Source: Nonomuraea glycinis
Lineage (GTDB): Bacteria > Actinomycetota > Actinomycetes > Streptosporangiales > Streptosporangiaceae
Length of the DNA: 64,000 bases
Assembly: GCF_014646515.1 (NCBI RefSeq)
Contig: NZ_BMNK01000002.1
Location: 765,343-829,342 of the forward strand
Reading direction: 5' to 3'
Shown here one piece after another: positions 26,305 to 34,702 of this stretch. The notes under the pieces were generated by a model. The model made no database searches, was not told where the DNA came from, and saw only the letters and a program-made list of their open reading frames with translations. The position numbers and the translations under genes were made by a program. How positions within the stretch are numbered: the stretch's first letter is position 1; each line of letters begins with the position of its first letter.

Positions 26305-27495
26305 CCGGACGGGCTGGGTGGCGCGGGCCTCGGCGTACGACTTCAGCCGCATCAGGTCCTGCTTCATCCGGTGCGCCGGGTTCGCGCCGAGCATCGCCGC
26401 GATGGCATGACCGACCGCGCCCGCCACCGGGTTGTACGTCAACCGCACCTGGACCCGGGTGCGGCCACCGGGCTCGGGCATCAGGCGGATCGCGCCGGTG
26501 TGCGCGACGAGCTGGCCCTCGGTGGTCTTCCAGGCGATCTCCCGGCTCTCCTGGCGCTTGGTCTCCACGGCGTCGAAGCGGACCGGCACCCCCGCCGGTC
26601 CCGCGATCGTCCAGTGCGACAGGCGGCCGTCCGCGCTGCGGCGGATCTCGCGGACGTCGGGCATGAGCTTGGCGAAGACGGTGTAGTCGCTCACCAGCGG
26701 CCAGATCTGCTCGATCGGCGCCCCGATGGAGATGGCATCGTCGAGGTCCACGGCCCGCCGGCCGGCGGTGATCCCGGTGATTCGCTTCATCGGCAGGTTC
26801 GTCGCGGCCCGCACGGCTAGCGCGCCGCCCGCGCAGCGCGCCATCCAGCGGATCGGCCCCGGCAGCCGCCTGGCCATGCTCAAGATCGTCACTGCGCCGG
26901 CTCCCGCCAGCAGCCGGGTGGTCGGCGCCCAACGCTCCTGCAGCAGCTCGGGGGTGGGTCGACGCGGCCGGCCGCCCTGCAGCCGCGGCACGTCGGCCGC
27001 GTCACGGTGCACGCTCCAGGACGGCTCCACCCGCCGGACGCCCGGGATGTGGCGGATCCCCCGTTGCGCGTGCTCGGCCTCCCGTGCGAGCACCTCGCCG
27101 GCCAGAGTCACCACGCCGTCGGCCACCGAGATCTCCACGGCATGCGCATGCGTGACGTGCCGGCCCAGCTCCGCGCGTACCCGCTCGTGCAGGACGCGGT
27201 CGTCGGCGGAGCCGCCCCTGATCCGGTAGCGCACGCCGGCCACCACCCCGCGGCCGCGGTTGCCGGCGTCCCGCGCCAGCACGCCGAGCCCGTCCTGCAG
27301 CTCGTGGGTGGCGTGCGAGGCCTGGTCGCGCAGGTGCGCCCGGCGGGTGTGCCCGCGCTGCGGATCGAGCAGGTACGCGACAGCCGCCCCCGCGCACCCG
27401 CCGGCCACCATCAGACCCGCGATCCGGAACCGGGACGGCCCCTCCTGGATGACCACGAGATCGGCCCACGTGGTGCGACGCTGATCAGCGGCCAT
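26299..27495 (-). CDS. BON-domain and SRPBCC-domain membrane protein
   Basis: A 398-residue chimera. A membrane segment near residues 25-45 is followed by HTRRAHLRDQASHATHEL. A BON-like domain (about 105-165: RVRAELGRHVTHAHAVEI, GVVTLAGEVL) comes next. A second hydrophobic part lies at 195-240, and a C-terminal SRPBCC/polyketide-cyclase-like fold at about 250-385 (SIGAPIEQIWPLVSDYTVFAKLMPDV). BON domains bind membranes and START-like folds bind hydrophobic ligands, so a cell-envelope or lipid role is plausible. The ATG chosen has AAGGGG 9 nt upstream; ATG at 27501 is also possible. Confidence 0.8.
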   Translation of the reverse strand: MAADQRRTTWADLVVIQEGPSRFRIAGLMVAGGCAGAAVAYLLDPQRGHTRRAHLRDQASHATHELQDGLGVLARDAGNRGRGVVAGVRYRIRGGSADDRVLHERVRAELGRHVTHAHAVEISVADGVVTLAGEVLAREAEHAQRGIRHIPGVRRVEPSWSVHRDAADVPRLQGGRPRRPTPELLQERWAPTTRLLAGAGAVTILSMARRLPGPIRWMARCAGGALAVRAATNLPMKRITGITAGRRAVDLDDAISIGAPIEQIWPLVSDYTVFAKLMPDVREIRRSADGRLSHWTIAGPAGVPVRFDAVETKRQESREIAWKTTEGQLVAHTGAIRLMPEPGGRTRVQVRLTYNPVAGAVGHAIAAMLGANPAHRMKQDLMRLKSYAEARATQPVRT

Positions 27496-27679
27496 GGTCA
27501 TCAACCCCTTGCGCTCGGACTTCACAGCGCGTCCCTACCCAGACCCGGGCAAGCCGTTGGCCACGACGAGCCCAAGCTCCAGCAGATGCCCACACCCGGC
27601 CTGTCTCTGCACTAGTGCACAAGGACTTTTTTCAGCCGCTGGGCAAGGGAGAACGTTCGGATCTTCGTACGGTGTCACC

Positions 27680-28936
27680 ATGAAGTACCTGGAAGGGCCG
27701 TTCGAGCCCGTCACCGAGGAAGTCACCGTCTACGATCTGCCGGTCACCGGGCGCGTCCCGGCCGAGCTGAACGGGCGCTACCTGCGCAACGGCCCGAACC
27801 CGCTGAACGTCGAAGATCCCGTCGTGCACACCTGGGGGATGGGTCAGGGAATGGTGCACGGCGTGCGGCTGCGCGACGGCCGGGCCGAGTGGTACCGCAA
27901 CCGCTGGGTCCGGACGGACTTCGGGCCGATGGTGCACGTGATCGAGCATGCTCGCCGTACCTTCGCGCTGATCGAAGGGGGTGCGCCGCCCGCCGAGCTG
28001 GACGGCGAGCTGAACACCGTGGGCGTCTGCGCGCTCGGCGGCACGGCCGAGGGCTTCACGGCCGGGGCGCACGCCAAGCACGACCCGCTCACCGGCACGC
28101 TGCACTCGCTGTCCTACATGGTGGGGCGCGACTTCGTGCAGTACATCGTGATCGACCCCGAGGGCGCGGTCGTGCAGGCCACGGGCATCCCCGTGGCACG
28201 GACGCCGTTCATGCACGACTTCGCGCTCACCGCGAAGAACGTGGTGATCTGGGACACACCGCTGGGCTTCGACGGGTTCGAGTGCCGCTGGCTGCCCGAG
28301 CACCCCACCCGCGTGGGCGTCATGCCGCGCACCGGCGGCGACGTGCGCTGGCTGGAGATCGACCCCGTCCATGTCAGCCACACGCTCAACGCCTACGACG
28401 ACGGCGACTCGATCGTGGTCGACCTGATCACGGCGGAAGGACCGTTCGACCCCGCCGACCCCGGCGCGATCCGTCCCGTCCTGGACCGTTGGACGATCGA
28501 GGCGGACAAGGTCCACCAGCGGCGGATCGACGACCGGCCCCAGGACTTCCCGCGCGTCAACCAGGACCGGACCACCCGCCCGCACCGGTTCGGCTACTCG
28601 GCCGCCACGGCCCTGTACGGCATACCGTTCGCCCCGGAGGGCATGCCCGGCGACGAGGCCTTCACCAACGCGCTGGTCAAGCACGACCTGCAACGCGGTA
28701 CGGCCGAGGTGCACGGGTTCGGTCGCGACGAGGCCGTCGGTGAGGCCGTGTTCGCCGCCACGGGGGCAGGCGAGGACGACGGCTACCTCCTCACCTATGC
28801 GCACAATCCCGCCAGGGGCGCCAGCGACCTGGTCATCCTCTCCGCGCAGGACTTCACCGGCGAGCCGGTCGCGCGGGTTCACCTTCCGGTCCGGGTGCCG
28901 CTCGGACTGCACGGAAACTGGCTGCCGGACCTCTGA
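27680..28936 (+). CDS. carotenoid oxygenase family dioxygenase
   Basis: A non-haem iron enzyme that cleaves double bonds of carotenoids, apocarotenals or stilbenes, 418 residues. The four iron-binding histidines of the seven-bladed propeller are visible as His131 (GAHAKHDP), His179 (MHDFALT), His234 (SHTLNAYDD) and His411 (HGNWLPDL). The N-terminal RYLRNGPNP is also diagnostic. The chosen ATG leaves a complete family domain; a longer upstream reading adds unrelated sequence. A GntR/TetR regulator follows 3 nt after the stop and probably controls it. Confidence 0.92.
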   Translation: MKYLEGPFEPVTEEVTVYDLPVTGRVPAELNGRYLRNGPNPLNVEDPVVHTWGMGQGMVHGVRLRDGRAEWYRNRWVRTDFGPMVHVIEHARRTFALIEGGAPPAELDGELNTVGVCALGGTAEGFTAGAHAKHDPLTGTLHSLSYMVGRDFVQYIVIDPEGAVVQATGIPVARTPFMHDFALTAKNVVIWDTPLGFDGFECRWLPEHPTRVGVMPRTGGDVRWLEIDPVHVSHTLNAYDDGDSIVVDLITAEGPFDPADPGAIRPVLDRWTIEADKVHQRRIDDRPQDFPRVNQDRTTRPHRFGYSAATALYGIPFAPEGMPGDEAFTNALVKHDLQRGTAEVHGFGRDEAVGEAVFAATGAGEDDGYLLTYAHNPARGASDLVILSAQDFTGEPVARVHLPVRVPLGLHGNWLPDL

Positions 28937-28939
28937 CCC

Positions 28940-29833
28940 GTGCATGACAGAGTGAACGTCGTGACCGACCCGCGCCCCCCGTACCTCCGGATCGTCGCCG
29001 ACATCCAGCGGCGCATCGCCGAAGGGGAGCTGAGGCCGGGCGATCCCGTGCCCACCACCAGGGCGATCGTCGCGGAGTGGGGGGTCGCCATGGCGACCGC
29101 GACCAAGGCGCTGACCACGCTGAAGCAGGCGGGTGCCATCGAGTCCGCACCTCGGGTGGGCGCCGTGGTCGCCGGGCAGGCCCTGCCCGGCCGCCCCGCC
29201 GGCGGGCTGGACCACGACCGCATCGTGCGGGTCGCCATGGAGATCGCGGACGTCGACGGGCTGGCCTCGCTGTCGATGCGTACGGTCGCCTCCCGGCTCG
29301 GCGTCGCGACGATGACCCTCTACCGGCACATCGACACCAAGGCCGACCTCGCCCAGCACATGGCCGACGCCGCCTTCGCCGAGATCGACCTGCCGACGCC
29401 GCCCCCCGGCTGGCGGTCCCACCTCCGGCTCGCCGCCCGCCTGCAATGGGAGGCCTATCACCGCCATCCATGGCTGGCGCGGGTCGTCTCGCTCACCCGG
29501 CCCGTCATGCTGCCCGGCATGATGGCATATGCCCGCTGGTCCATCGGAGCGCTCGACGGGCTCGCCCTCGACCCGAGCACCCGGCTGCACATCTACAGCA
29601 CGATGGTCAACTACGTGCGCGGCACGGCGGTGAACATCGAGAGCGAGGTCGCCGCCCAGCGGGACACCGGGATGACCAGCAAGCAGTGGGTCGCCGCCCG
29701 CCTGCCGATCGAGGGGCGGCTGGCGGCCCAGGTGACGGACCTCGGTGTGGAGCTCGACCTGGAGTCGCTGTTCGCCTTCGGCCTCGAACGGATGCTGGAC
29801 GGCCTGTCCACCGTGATACCCGCCCGGCGCTGA
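28940..29833 (+). CDS. GntR-TetR hybrid transcriptional regulator
   Basis: A 297-residue regulator with two DNA-binding modules. A GntR-type winged HTH (PPYLRIVADIQRRIAEGELRPG; PTTRAIVAEWGVAMATATKAL) precedes a TetR-type HTH (LSMRTVASRLGVATMTLYRHIDTKADL). A TetR C-terminal ligand domain of the TetR_C_1 type follows. Such fusions occur in actinobacteria. Several GTG starts compete (28940, 28952, 28961) and none has a clear ribosome site; coupling to the carotenoid oxygenase stop favours the first. The ligand may be a carotenoid product (speculative). Confidence 0.85.
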   Translation: MHDRVNVVTDPRPPYLRIVADIQRRIAEGELRPGDPVPTTRAIVAEWGVAMATATKALTTLKQAGAIESAPRVGAVVAGQALPGRPAGGLDHDRIVRVAMEIADVDGLASLSMRTVASRLGVATMTLYRHIDTKADLAQHMADAAFAEIDLPTPPPGWRSHLRLAARLQWEAYHRHPWLARVVSLTRPVMLPGMMAYARWSIGALDGLALDPSTRLHIYSTMVNYVRGTAVNIESEVAAQRDTGMTSKQWVAARLPIEGRLAAQVTDLGVELDLESLFAFGLERMLDGLSTVIPARR

Positions 29834-30008
29834 CCCGGCCTCCTCGGTACGGACTCCGTACCCGCAGCCGGCGGCCGGTTCGAGGTGCCGGACCCCAGCC
29901 GACCACCCATGAGGCCGGCCCTCTGACACCGCGGTTCGGCGAAGGATCACTGCTACGATGAGCGACTGAAAAGTAACTAGGAGTAATTCTCCCTCTCCTG
30001 GAGCCAGC

Positions 30009-30248
30009 ATGCGCACCTCGCTCAGGTCGTTCGCCGTCTGCCTGGCCGTCTCCGGCGTCGTGGTGGTCCTGCCGCCCCCGGGGGCCGCCGCCGACGTGGA
30101 CGCCGCCAAGCGATACATCGCCTCCTACTACACGGAGTCGGGCTGCCAGCAGGCCGCCCGCAAGGGCAGGAGCGAAGGACGCTGGACGAAGCACACCTGC
30201 GTCAAGACGATCTTCTACCTCGGCACCTGGGACCTCTGGGTGGAATAG
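30009..30248 (+). CDS. small exported two-cysteine protein
   Basis: A 79-residue protein with a signal peptide (about 1-28) and a mature chain of about 50 residues. Cys46 and Cys64 are 18 apart and probably form a disulphide; the C-terminus ends TWDLWVE. The same spacing, a Gly-x-Trp before the second Cys and a W-x-L-W ending recur in the small protein at 33135-33353, so the two are homologous. GGAG precedes the ATG. A histidine kinase gene begins 11 nt later, suggesting cotranscription and a possible signalling role (inference). No family recognised. Confidence 0.75.
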   Translation: MRTSLRSFAVCLAVSGVVVVLPPPGAAADVDAAKRYIASYYTESGCQQAARKGRSEGRWTKHTCVKTIFYLGTWDLWVE

Positions 30249-30259
30249 CGCCCCGCCGG

Positions 30260-32380
30260 ATGAGACCTCTGGGCGGAGCAGTGTCCCGGCTGGGCGGAGC
30301 GGTGTCCCGGCGCACGGGCCTTCCGGGGCGCACGGCGCCGGACCTGGTCGCCGCCGTGCGGGCGTACACCCGTGGCGCGCACCTCGCCGGGATGGCCGCC
30401 GCGCTGCTGCTCGCCGTCCTGGTGGCCCGGTTCGCGGTGGGTCCGCCGGCGTGGGAGCGGTGGGACACGGTGCGGCTGACCGCCGAGATGACCCGGCTGG
30501 TGGTGGGGGTGCCGGTGTGCGTGGTCGCGCTGCTGCTGCTGGCCGACCGCTATGCCGCGCGCAGGGGCGCGCTGGTCCTGGCGGCAGGGGTGGTGTGGAT
30601 CGCGCCGCCCACGGTCTCCGCCCTGCTGGCCGACCTGAGCGCCCGCAGCGCGCCGGCCGCGGGGGCGACGATCCTGCTGGGCGTCATCGGGACCGCCTGC
30701 CAGCCGCTGACCGTGCTCCTGCTCCCGCTGTTCCTGCTGCCCGGCTCGTCCTCGCGCCGATGGCGGCGGGGCGTGATCGTGACGGCCACCGCCGCCGGCC
30801 TCCAGTACGCCGCCATCTGGGGGCTGGGCACGCCGGGCCTGCCGGGTCTCCTCAGCCCGTGGTCGGTGAGCGCGCCGGGGATCTGGGCCGCCGACCTGCT
30901 GCACGACAGCCACAACATCCTGGACTGGGTGATGCTGGCGGTGACCGCGGCGGTGACGGCCGACCTGGCCAGAGGGGCGCTACGGGCGGCGGCCGGTGAA
31001 GGCCGCCGGGTGCTGGGGCTGATCGCGGTCGCCTACCCGGTGTACGCCTGCCTGCTGCTGTCGGACCAGTGGGAGGAGGGCTGGGCGGTGGCGGCGCGGG
31101 CGGCCGGGGTCACGCTGTGGGGAGCGATGATCTGCCTGGCGGCCTCCCGGGGCGGCATTTGGCGGCTGGAGCGGGTCACCAGCCATCGGATGGCCCGCGC
31201 GTTCGTTCTGGCCATGCTGGTCATCGCCGCCACCTGCGCCGCGACGGCGGCGTGGGCGGCGTTCCCCGCCGGGGGCGGCGCGGCCACCGGGATCGCGGCG
31301 GGCGGCGCGCTGGCGGTCGGGTGGCTGGCCAGGCCCGTCGTGCAGCACGCCGTCCTGGCGGTCGAGCGGGCCTTCTACGGGCCGCGCGCCCGCCCGCACG
31401 AGGCCGTACGAGCGCTGGCCGTACGACTGCAGCAGGCGCCCCACCCCGGTGACGTGCCCGAGCAGATCTGCCGCAGCGTCGTGGAGGACCTGGGCCTGTC
31501 CGGGGCGCGGATCGGGGTCGAGACCCGCTCGGGCACCCGCGTGCTGGCCGCCGCTGGTGCCTCGCTGAGCGGTCCCGGGCAGGTCTTCCTGCTGCGCCAC
31601 CACGGGCAGGTGGTGGGGCGGCTGGAGGTGGCCCGCGACGGCGCGAGCACCCCCGCGGAACGCGACAGCGAACTGCTGTCGCTGCTGGCCGACCAGGCCA
31701 GTCCGGCGCTGGCCGCGCTGCGGCTGGGCGAGGAGGCGCAGGCCGCCCGCGAGCGGCTGGCGCTCGCCCGCGAGGAGGAGCGCCGCCGCCTGCGCCGGGA
31801 GATCCACGACGGTCTCGGGCCGCACCTCGCCGCCGTGCAACTCCGCCTCGGCATCGCGCAGGCGCTCAGCCCGGCCTCCTCCGCCGCCCACCCGCACCTG
31901 CTCACGGCGGCGGAAGGGCTCGGCGACGCACTGACCGAGGTACGCCGCATCACGGCCGGGCTGACCCCCAGCACCCTGGTCGAACGCGGACTGCTCGACG
32001 CCACCCGCCTCCTGGCGCATCGCCTCGCCACGGAAGCCGTGGCGGTCACCGTGCTCGACCCGCCCGCGCCGCTGCCCGCCCTGGCGCCCGCGGTGGAGAC
32101 CGCCGCCTATCGCATCGCCGCCGAGGCCGTGACCAACGCGGTCCGCCATGCCGGCGCCCGTCGCGTACAGGTGGCCTTCACCACCGGTCCGGCGGCGCTC
32201 ACGATCACCGTCACCGACGACGGCTCGGGCTTCGCCGCGGACGCCGTCCCCGGCACCGGCCTGGCCTCGGTCGCCGAGCGCGCTGAGGAGATCGGCGGCG
32301 CCGCCACCGTCCGCACCGCCCCTGACGGCACCACCGTGACCGCCACCCTTCCCACCACCTTGGAGGTATCCCATGGATGA
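30260..32380 (+). CDS. NarL-type sensor histidine kinase
   Basis: A membrane sensor kinase, 706 residues. The N-terminal half has about eight hydrophobic segments (residues 45-370), then a GAF-like region (about 400-480). The HisKA_3 box EERRRLRREIHDGLGPHL follows with phospho-acceptor His516, and the HATPase domain has EAVTNAVRHAGA and DDGSGF. It phosphorylates the LuxR-type regulator encoded next, whose start overlaps its stop by 8 nt. The first codons contain a duplicated PLGGAVSRLGGAVSRR stretch. The start is uncertain because its ribosome site is weak. Confidence 0.9.
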   Translation: MRPLGGAVSRLGGAVSRRTGLPGRTAPDLVAAVRAYTRGAHLAGMAAALLLAVLVARFAVGPPAWERWDTVRLTAEMTRLVVGVPVCVVALLLLADRYAARRGALVLAAGVVWIAPPTVSALLADLSARSAPAAGATILLGVIGTACQPLTVLLLPLFLLPGSSSRRWRRGVIVTATAAGLQYAAIWGLGTPGLPGLLSPWSVSAPGIWAADLLHDSHNILDWVMLAVTAAVTADLARGALRAAAGEGRRVLGLIAVAYPVYACLLLSDQWEEGWAVAARAAGVTLWGAMICLAASRGGIWRLERVTSHRMARAFVLAMLVIAATCAATAAWAAFPAGGGAATGIAAGGALAVGWLARPVVQHAVLAVERAFYGPRARPHEAVRALAVRLQQAPHPGDVPEQICRSVVEDLGLSGARIGVETRSGTRVLAAAGASLSGPGQVFLLRHHGQVVGRLEVARDGASTPAERDSELLSLLADQASPALAALRLGEEAQAARERLALAREEERRRLRREIHDGLGPHLAAVQLRLGIAQALSPASSAAHPHLLTAAEGLGDALTEVRRITAGLTPSTLVERGLLDATRLLAHRLATEAVAVTVLDPPAPLPALAPAVETAAYRIAAEAVTNAVRHAGARRVQVAFTTGPAALTITVTDDGSGFAADAVPGTGLASVAERAEEIGGAATVRTAPDGTTVTATLPTTLEVSHG

Positions 32381-33038
32381 GATCGGGTCGCGCGTCTGGC
32401 GGGTGTTGCTGGTCGACGATCATCCGCTGTTCAGGGAGGGGCTGGCGGCGGCGGTGGAGTTGGACGAGGAGTTCACCGTCGTGGCGCAGGCGGCCACCGG
32501 GGAGCAGGCCCTGGACGAGGCCGCCCGCACCGCCCCCGATCTGGTCGTCATGGATCTCGGGCTGCCCGGCCAGTCGGGCATCGAGACGACCCGGTGTCTC
32601 CTGCGCGCCCATCCGGACCTTCGGGTGCTGGTCATGACGATGTCGGAGGACGACGACAACCTGCTGGCGGCGATGCGGGCCGGCGCCCTTGGCTACCTGC
32701 TCAAGGGGGCCGTGCGTGAGGAGATCCTGCTCGCCCTGCGTACGGTGGGCCGGGGTGGCGCGGTGTTCAGCCCGCGCATGGCCGAACGCCTCGCCTGCCT
32801 GTTCGCCGCCTTCTCCGGCGGCCCTGCCAAGCAGGCCTTCCCGACCCTCACCGCCAGGGAGCGCGAGATCCTGGACCTGCTGGCCCAGGGGCTGGGCTAC
32901 CGGCAGATCGCGCAGCGGCTGTTCGTCACCGACAAGACGGTGCGCAACCATGTCGGCTCGATCTTCGCCAAGCTCCAGGTGCACGACCGGGCGGCCGCGA
33001 TCGTCCGGGCCAGGGACGCGGGGCTGGGCTCGGGATGA
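32373..33038 (+). CDS. LuxR/NarL-type response regulator
   Basis: A 221-residue transcription factor. The receiver domain carries the acidic pair DD near 15-16 and phospho-acceptor Asp61 in VVMDLGLPG. The LuxR HTH near 155-215 reads LTAREREILDLLAQGLGYRQIAQRLFVTDKTVRNHVGSIFAKL. It is coupled to the sensor kinase gene. Likely targets include the flanking small exported proteins (inference). Confidence 0.94.
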   Translation: MDEIGSRVWRVLLVDDHPLFREGLAAAVELDEEFTVVAQAATGEQALDEAARTAPDLVVMDLGLPGQSGIETTRCLLRAHPDLRVLVMTMSEDDDNLLAAMRAGALGYLLKGAVREEILLALRTVGRGGAVFSPRMAERLACLFAAFSGGPAKQAFPTLTAREREILDLLAQGLGYRQIAQRLFVTDKTVRNHVGSIFAKLQVHDRAAAIVRARDAGLGSG

Positions 33039-33096
33039 GCGGAGGCGCGGGACTGGGCTCGGGTGACCGGAAGGGCGCGGGACTGGGCTCGGGATG
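33019..33096. repeat. tandem duplication of the response-regulator gene end
   Basis: The terminal segment GGGCTGGGCTCGGGATGA of the response-regulator gene is followed by two near-copies (GCGGGACTGGGCTCGGG) with similar spacers. The last copy contributes the left arm of the following hairpin. Confidence 0.7.
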
Positions 33097-33120
33097 ACCG
33101 GAGGGACGCCATCCCGAGCC
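33086..33120. terminator. bidirectional hairpin terminator
   Basis: An 11-bp perfect stem, GGCTCGGGATG with CATCCCGAGCC, and a 13-nt loop, between the response regulator and the convergent small-protein gene. Confidence 0.65.
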
Positions 33121-33134
33121 GGGCGCCGCTCAGC

Positions 33135-33353
33135 CTACCGGTCGGTCCACAGGTTCCACATCCAGCCTTCGGCGCACTGGTAGTGCGACCAGTGCCCGCG
33201 GTCGATCCCCTGCTGGCCCGCGGTGATGCAGTCACTGTGGAACCAGAACTTGCCCCGGTGAATGGGCAGGTCCACGGCCGCCTGGGCGCTCGCGGCGTGC
33301 GGGACGGCGACCGCGGCGATCAGGAGGCTGGCGATGGTGAGCATGCGCTTCAT
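33135..33353 (-). CDS. small exported two-cysteine protein (paralogue)
   Basis: A 72-residue protein with a clear signal peptide (MKRMLTIASLLIAAVAVPHA, cleavage near ASAQA). The mature part has Cys42 and Cys60, 18 apart, GHW before the second Cys and an MWNLWTDR ending. This matches the layout of the small protein before the histidine kinase. The ATG is preceded by AAGGA at 8 nt. It converges on the two-component system. Function unknown; a secreted signal, inhibitor or envelope factor are all possible. Confidence 0.78.
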   Translation of the reverse strand: MKRMLTIASLLIAAVAVPHAASAQAAVDLPIHRGKFWFHSDCITAGQQGIDRGHWSHYQCAEGWMWNLWTDR

Positions 33354-33377
33354 GAGGGTTTTCCTTCCTTGGGCTTC

Positions 33378-33395
33378 GAGCCGGAGGCCCGGCTC
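33378..33395 (-). terminator. hairpin after secreted protease
   Basis: GAGCCGG and CCGGCTC form a 7-bp stem with an AGGC loop. It lies between the protease stop and the next minus-strand gene. Confidence 0.5.
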
Positions 33396-33464
33396 TTCGA
33401 ACACCCGAAGCTTCACCCGCCCGCCGTCCTGGGCACATGGGCCATCGGCCCTGTCCGGCCGGCC

Positions 33465-34553
33465 TCAGAGCGCGTTGGTGCGCTGGGCGGCCTGGTAGAC
33501 CGCCTGCGCCTCGTTCCCGAAGAAGGGACCGAACATGAAGTTCGGCGCGAAGTTGTACTTGAAGCTGTTGACGGAGTTCAGCCAGCCGAGCCCGGTGGAC
33601 TCGTTGAATCCCTGGAACCATCCGCCGCCGCTCGCCCCGCCGGTCATGTTGCAGCGCAGCCCCAGGTCTCTCGTCATGACGGTGTCGTTGAACGACCGCC
33701 CGCTGCAGTAGACCAGCCTGGAGCCGTCGAAGGGCTCGGCGGCCGGGTAGCCGAAGGAGAACATCTGCCGCTGCCTGGGCTGGTTGAACGCCACCCCCTG
33801 CCCGCCCACCACGTCACTCAGCGTCCGCCCCTGCAGCGGCGCGACCACGGTGGCGGCGACGTCGAAGTTGATGTCCTCGTTGGCGTTCCACTGCTGGGTG
33901 GTCAGCATCCTGGTGGCCACCCAGGTGCCGAACGGGCGGCGGCCGTTCTCGAAGGCGGGGACGAACACCCAGTTGCGGTGCGCGGCGCCGTTCAGCTTCA
34001 CGCAGTGCCCGGCGGTCATCACCACGCTCTCGTTGGCGCTGGTCACGGCCGTTCCCGAGCAGGAGGAGTTCGCGCCGTCGGCGGTGGTGAAGAAGACCCG
34101 CCCGGTGGTGCGGACGATGGCGCCGCCGTCGGTCCAGCGCAGGCCGGGACTGTTGGGTACCTGGGCCCGCTGACCGGCGGCGGCCCCCGTGGCCATGGTG
34201 CCCTTGACCGACCACGGCTTGCCCTGGGTGGGGACGGCCGAGGTGGTGATGGCCGACGTGGCCCCCGAGGAGCTCTGGAAGGCGCCGCGGGTGGCCCACG
34301 GGTCGCCCTGGGTCGGCCCGCCGGACCGACTTCGCCGCGGCGTGAGGGCGTCCAGCGGCTGTGCCGCCAGCATGCGCTGCGAGGTCCAGTAGTTCGAGAC
34401 GGTTCTGCGTTCTTGCCAGGAGTCGGCGGCGGCCCACCGGACCGGCCTGTGGTCGAGGCCGGTCGAGGCACTGGCCTGGACGGCGCTCACAGGAATGAGG
34501 GCGCCTGTCACGGCGAGCGCGACGGCGGAGAGCAGGGCGACTCTGCGGTGCAT
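33465..34553 (-). CDS. secreted trypsin-like serine peptidase
   Basis: An exported S1-fold peptidase, 362 residues, with a signal peptide over residues 1-30 and a prosegment of about 110 residues rich in Ser/Thr/Gly. The catalytic triad is His183 in MTAGHCV, probably Asp231 in INFDVA, and Ser308 in GGASGGGW. The chosen ATG follows GGAGG by 5 nt; an upstream in-frame start would precede that site. The proregion contains two similar segments, GGPTQGDPWATRGAF and SAVPTQGKPWSVKGTM. Substrate unknown. Confidence 0.88.
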   Translation of the reverse strand: MHRRVALLSAVALAVTGALIPVSAVQASASTGLDHRPVRWAAADSWQERRTVSNYWTSQRMLAAQPLDALTPRRSRSGGPTQGDPWATRGAFQSSSGATSAITTSAVPTQGKPWSVKGTMATGAAAGQRAQVPNSPGLRWTDGGAIVRTTGRVFFTTADGANSSCSGTAVTSANESVVMTAGHCVKLNGAAHRNWVFVPAFENGRRPFGTWVATRMLTTQQWNANEDINFDVAATVVAPLQGRTLSDVVGGQGVAFNQPRQRQMFSFGYPAAEPFDGSRLVYCSGRSFNDTVMTRDLGLRCNMTGGASGGGWFQGFNESTGLGWLNSVNSFKYNFAPNFMFGPFFGNEAQAVYQAAQRTNAL

Positions 34554-34702
34554 TACTACCTCCCGAAAACCGGAATCTGCCATCAGGAGGTACGCACCGC
34601 GCGCCGTATCTTCCTCAAGGTATGCACATATGGATATAGCGGAGCTACGTTCGGTATCCGGCTTGTCGCTTTCCGTGGTGATCGGTGGGTGACACTGGGG
34701 TC

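Noticed and set aside
27632..30118. An 828-codon minus-strand frame opposite the carotenoid oxygenase and its regulator.
   Set aside because: Both plus-strand genes have intact catalytic or DNA-binding motifs; the antisense frame has none.
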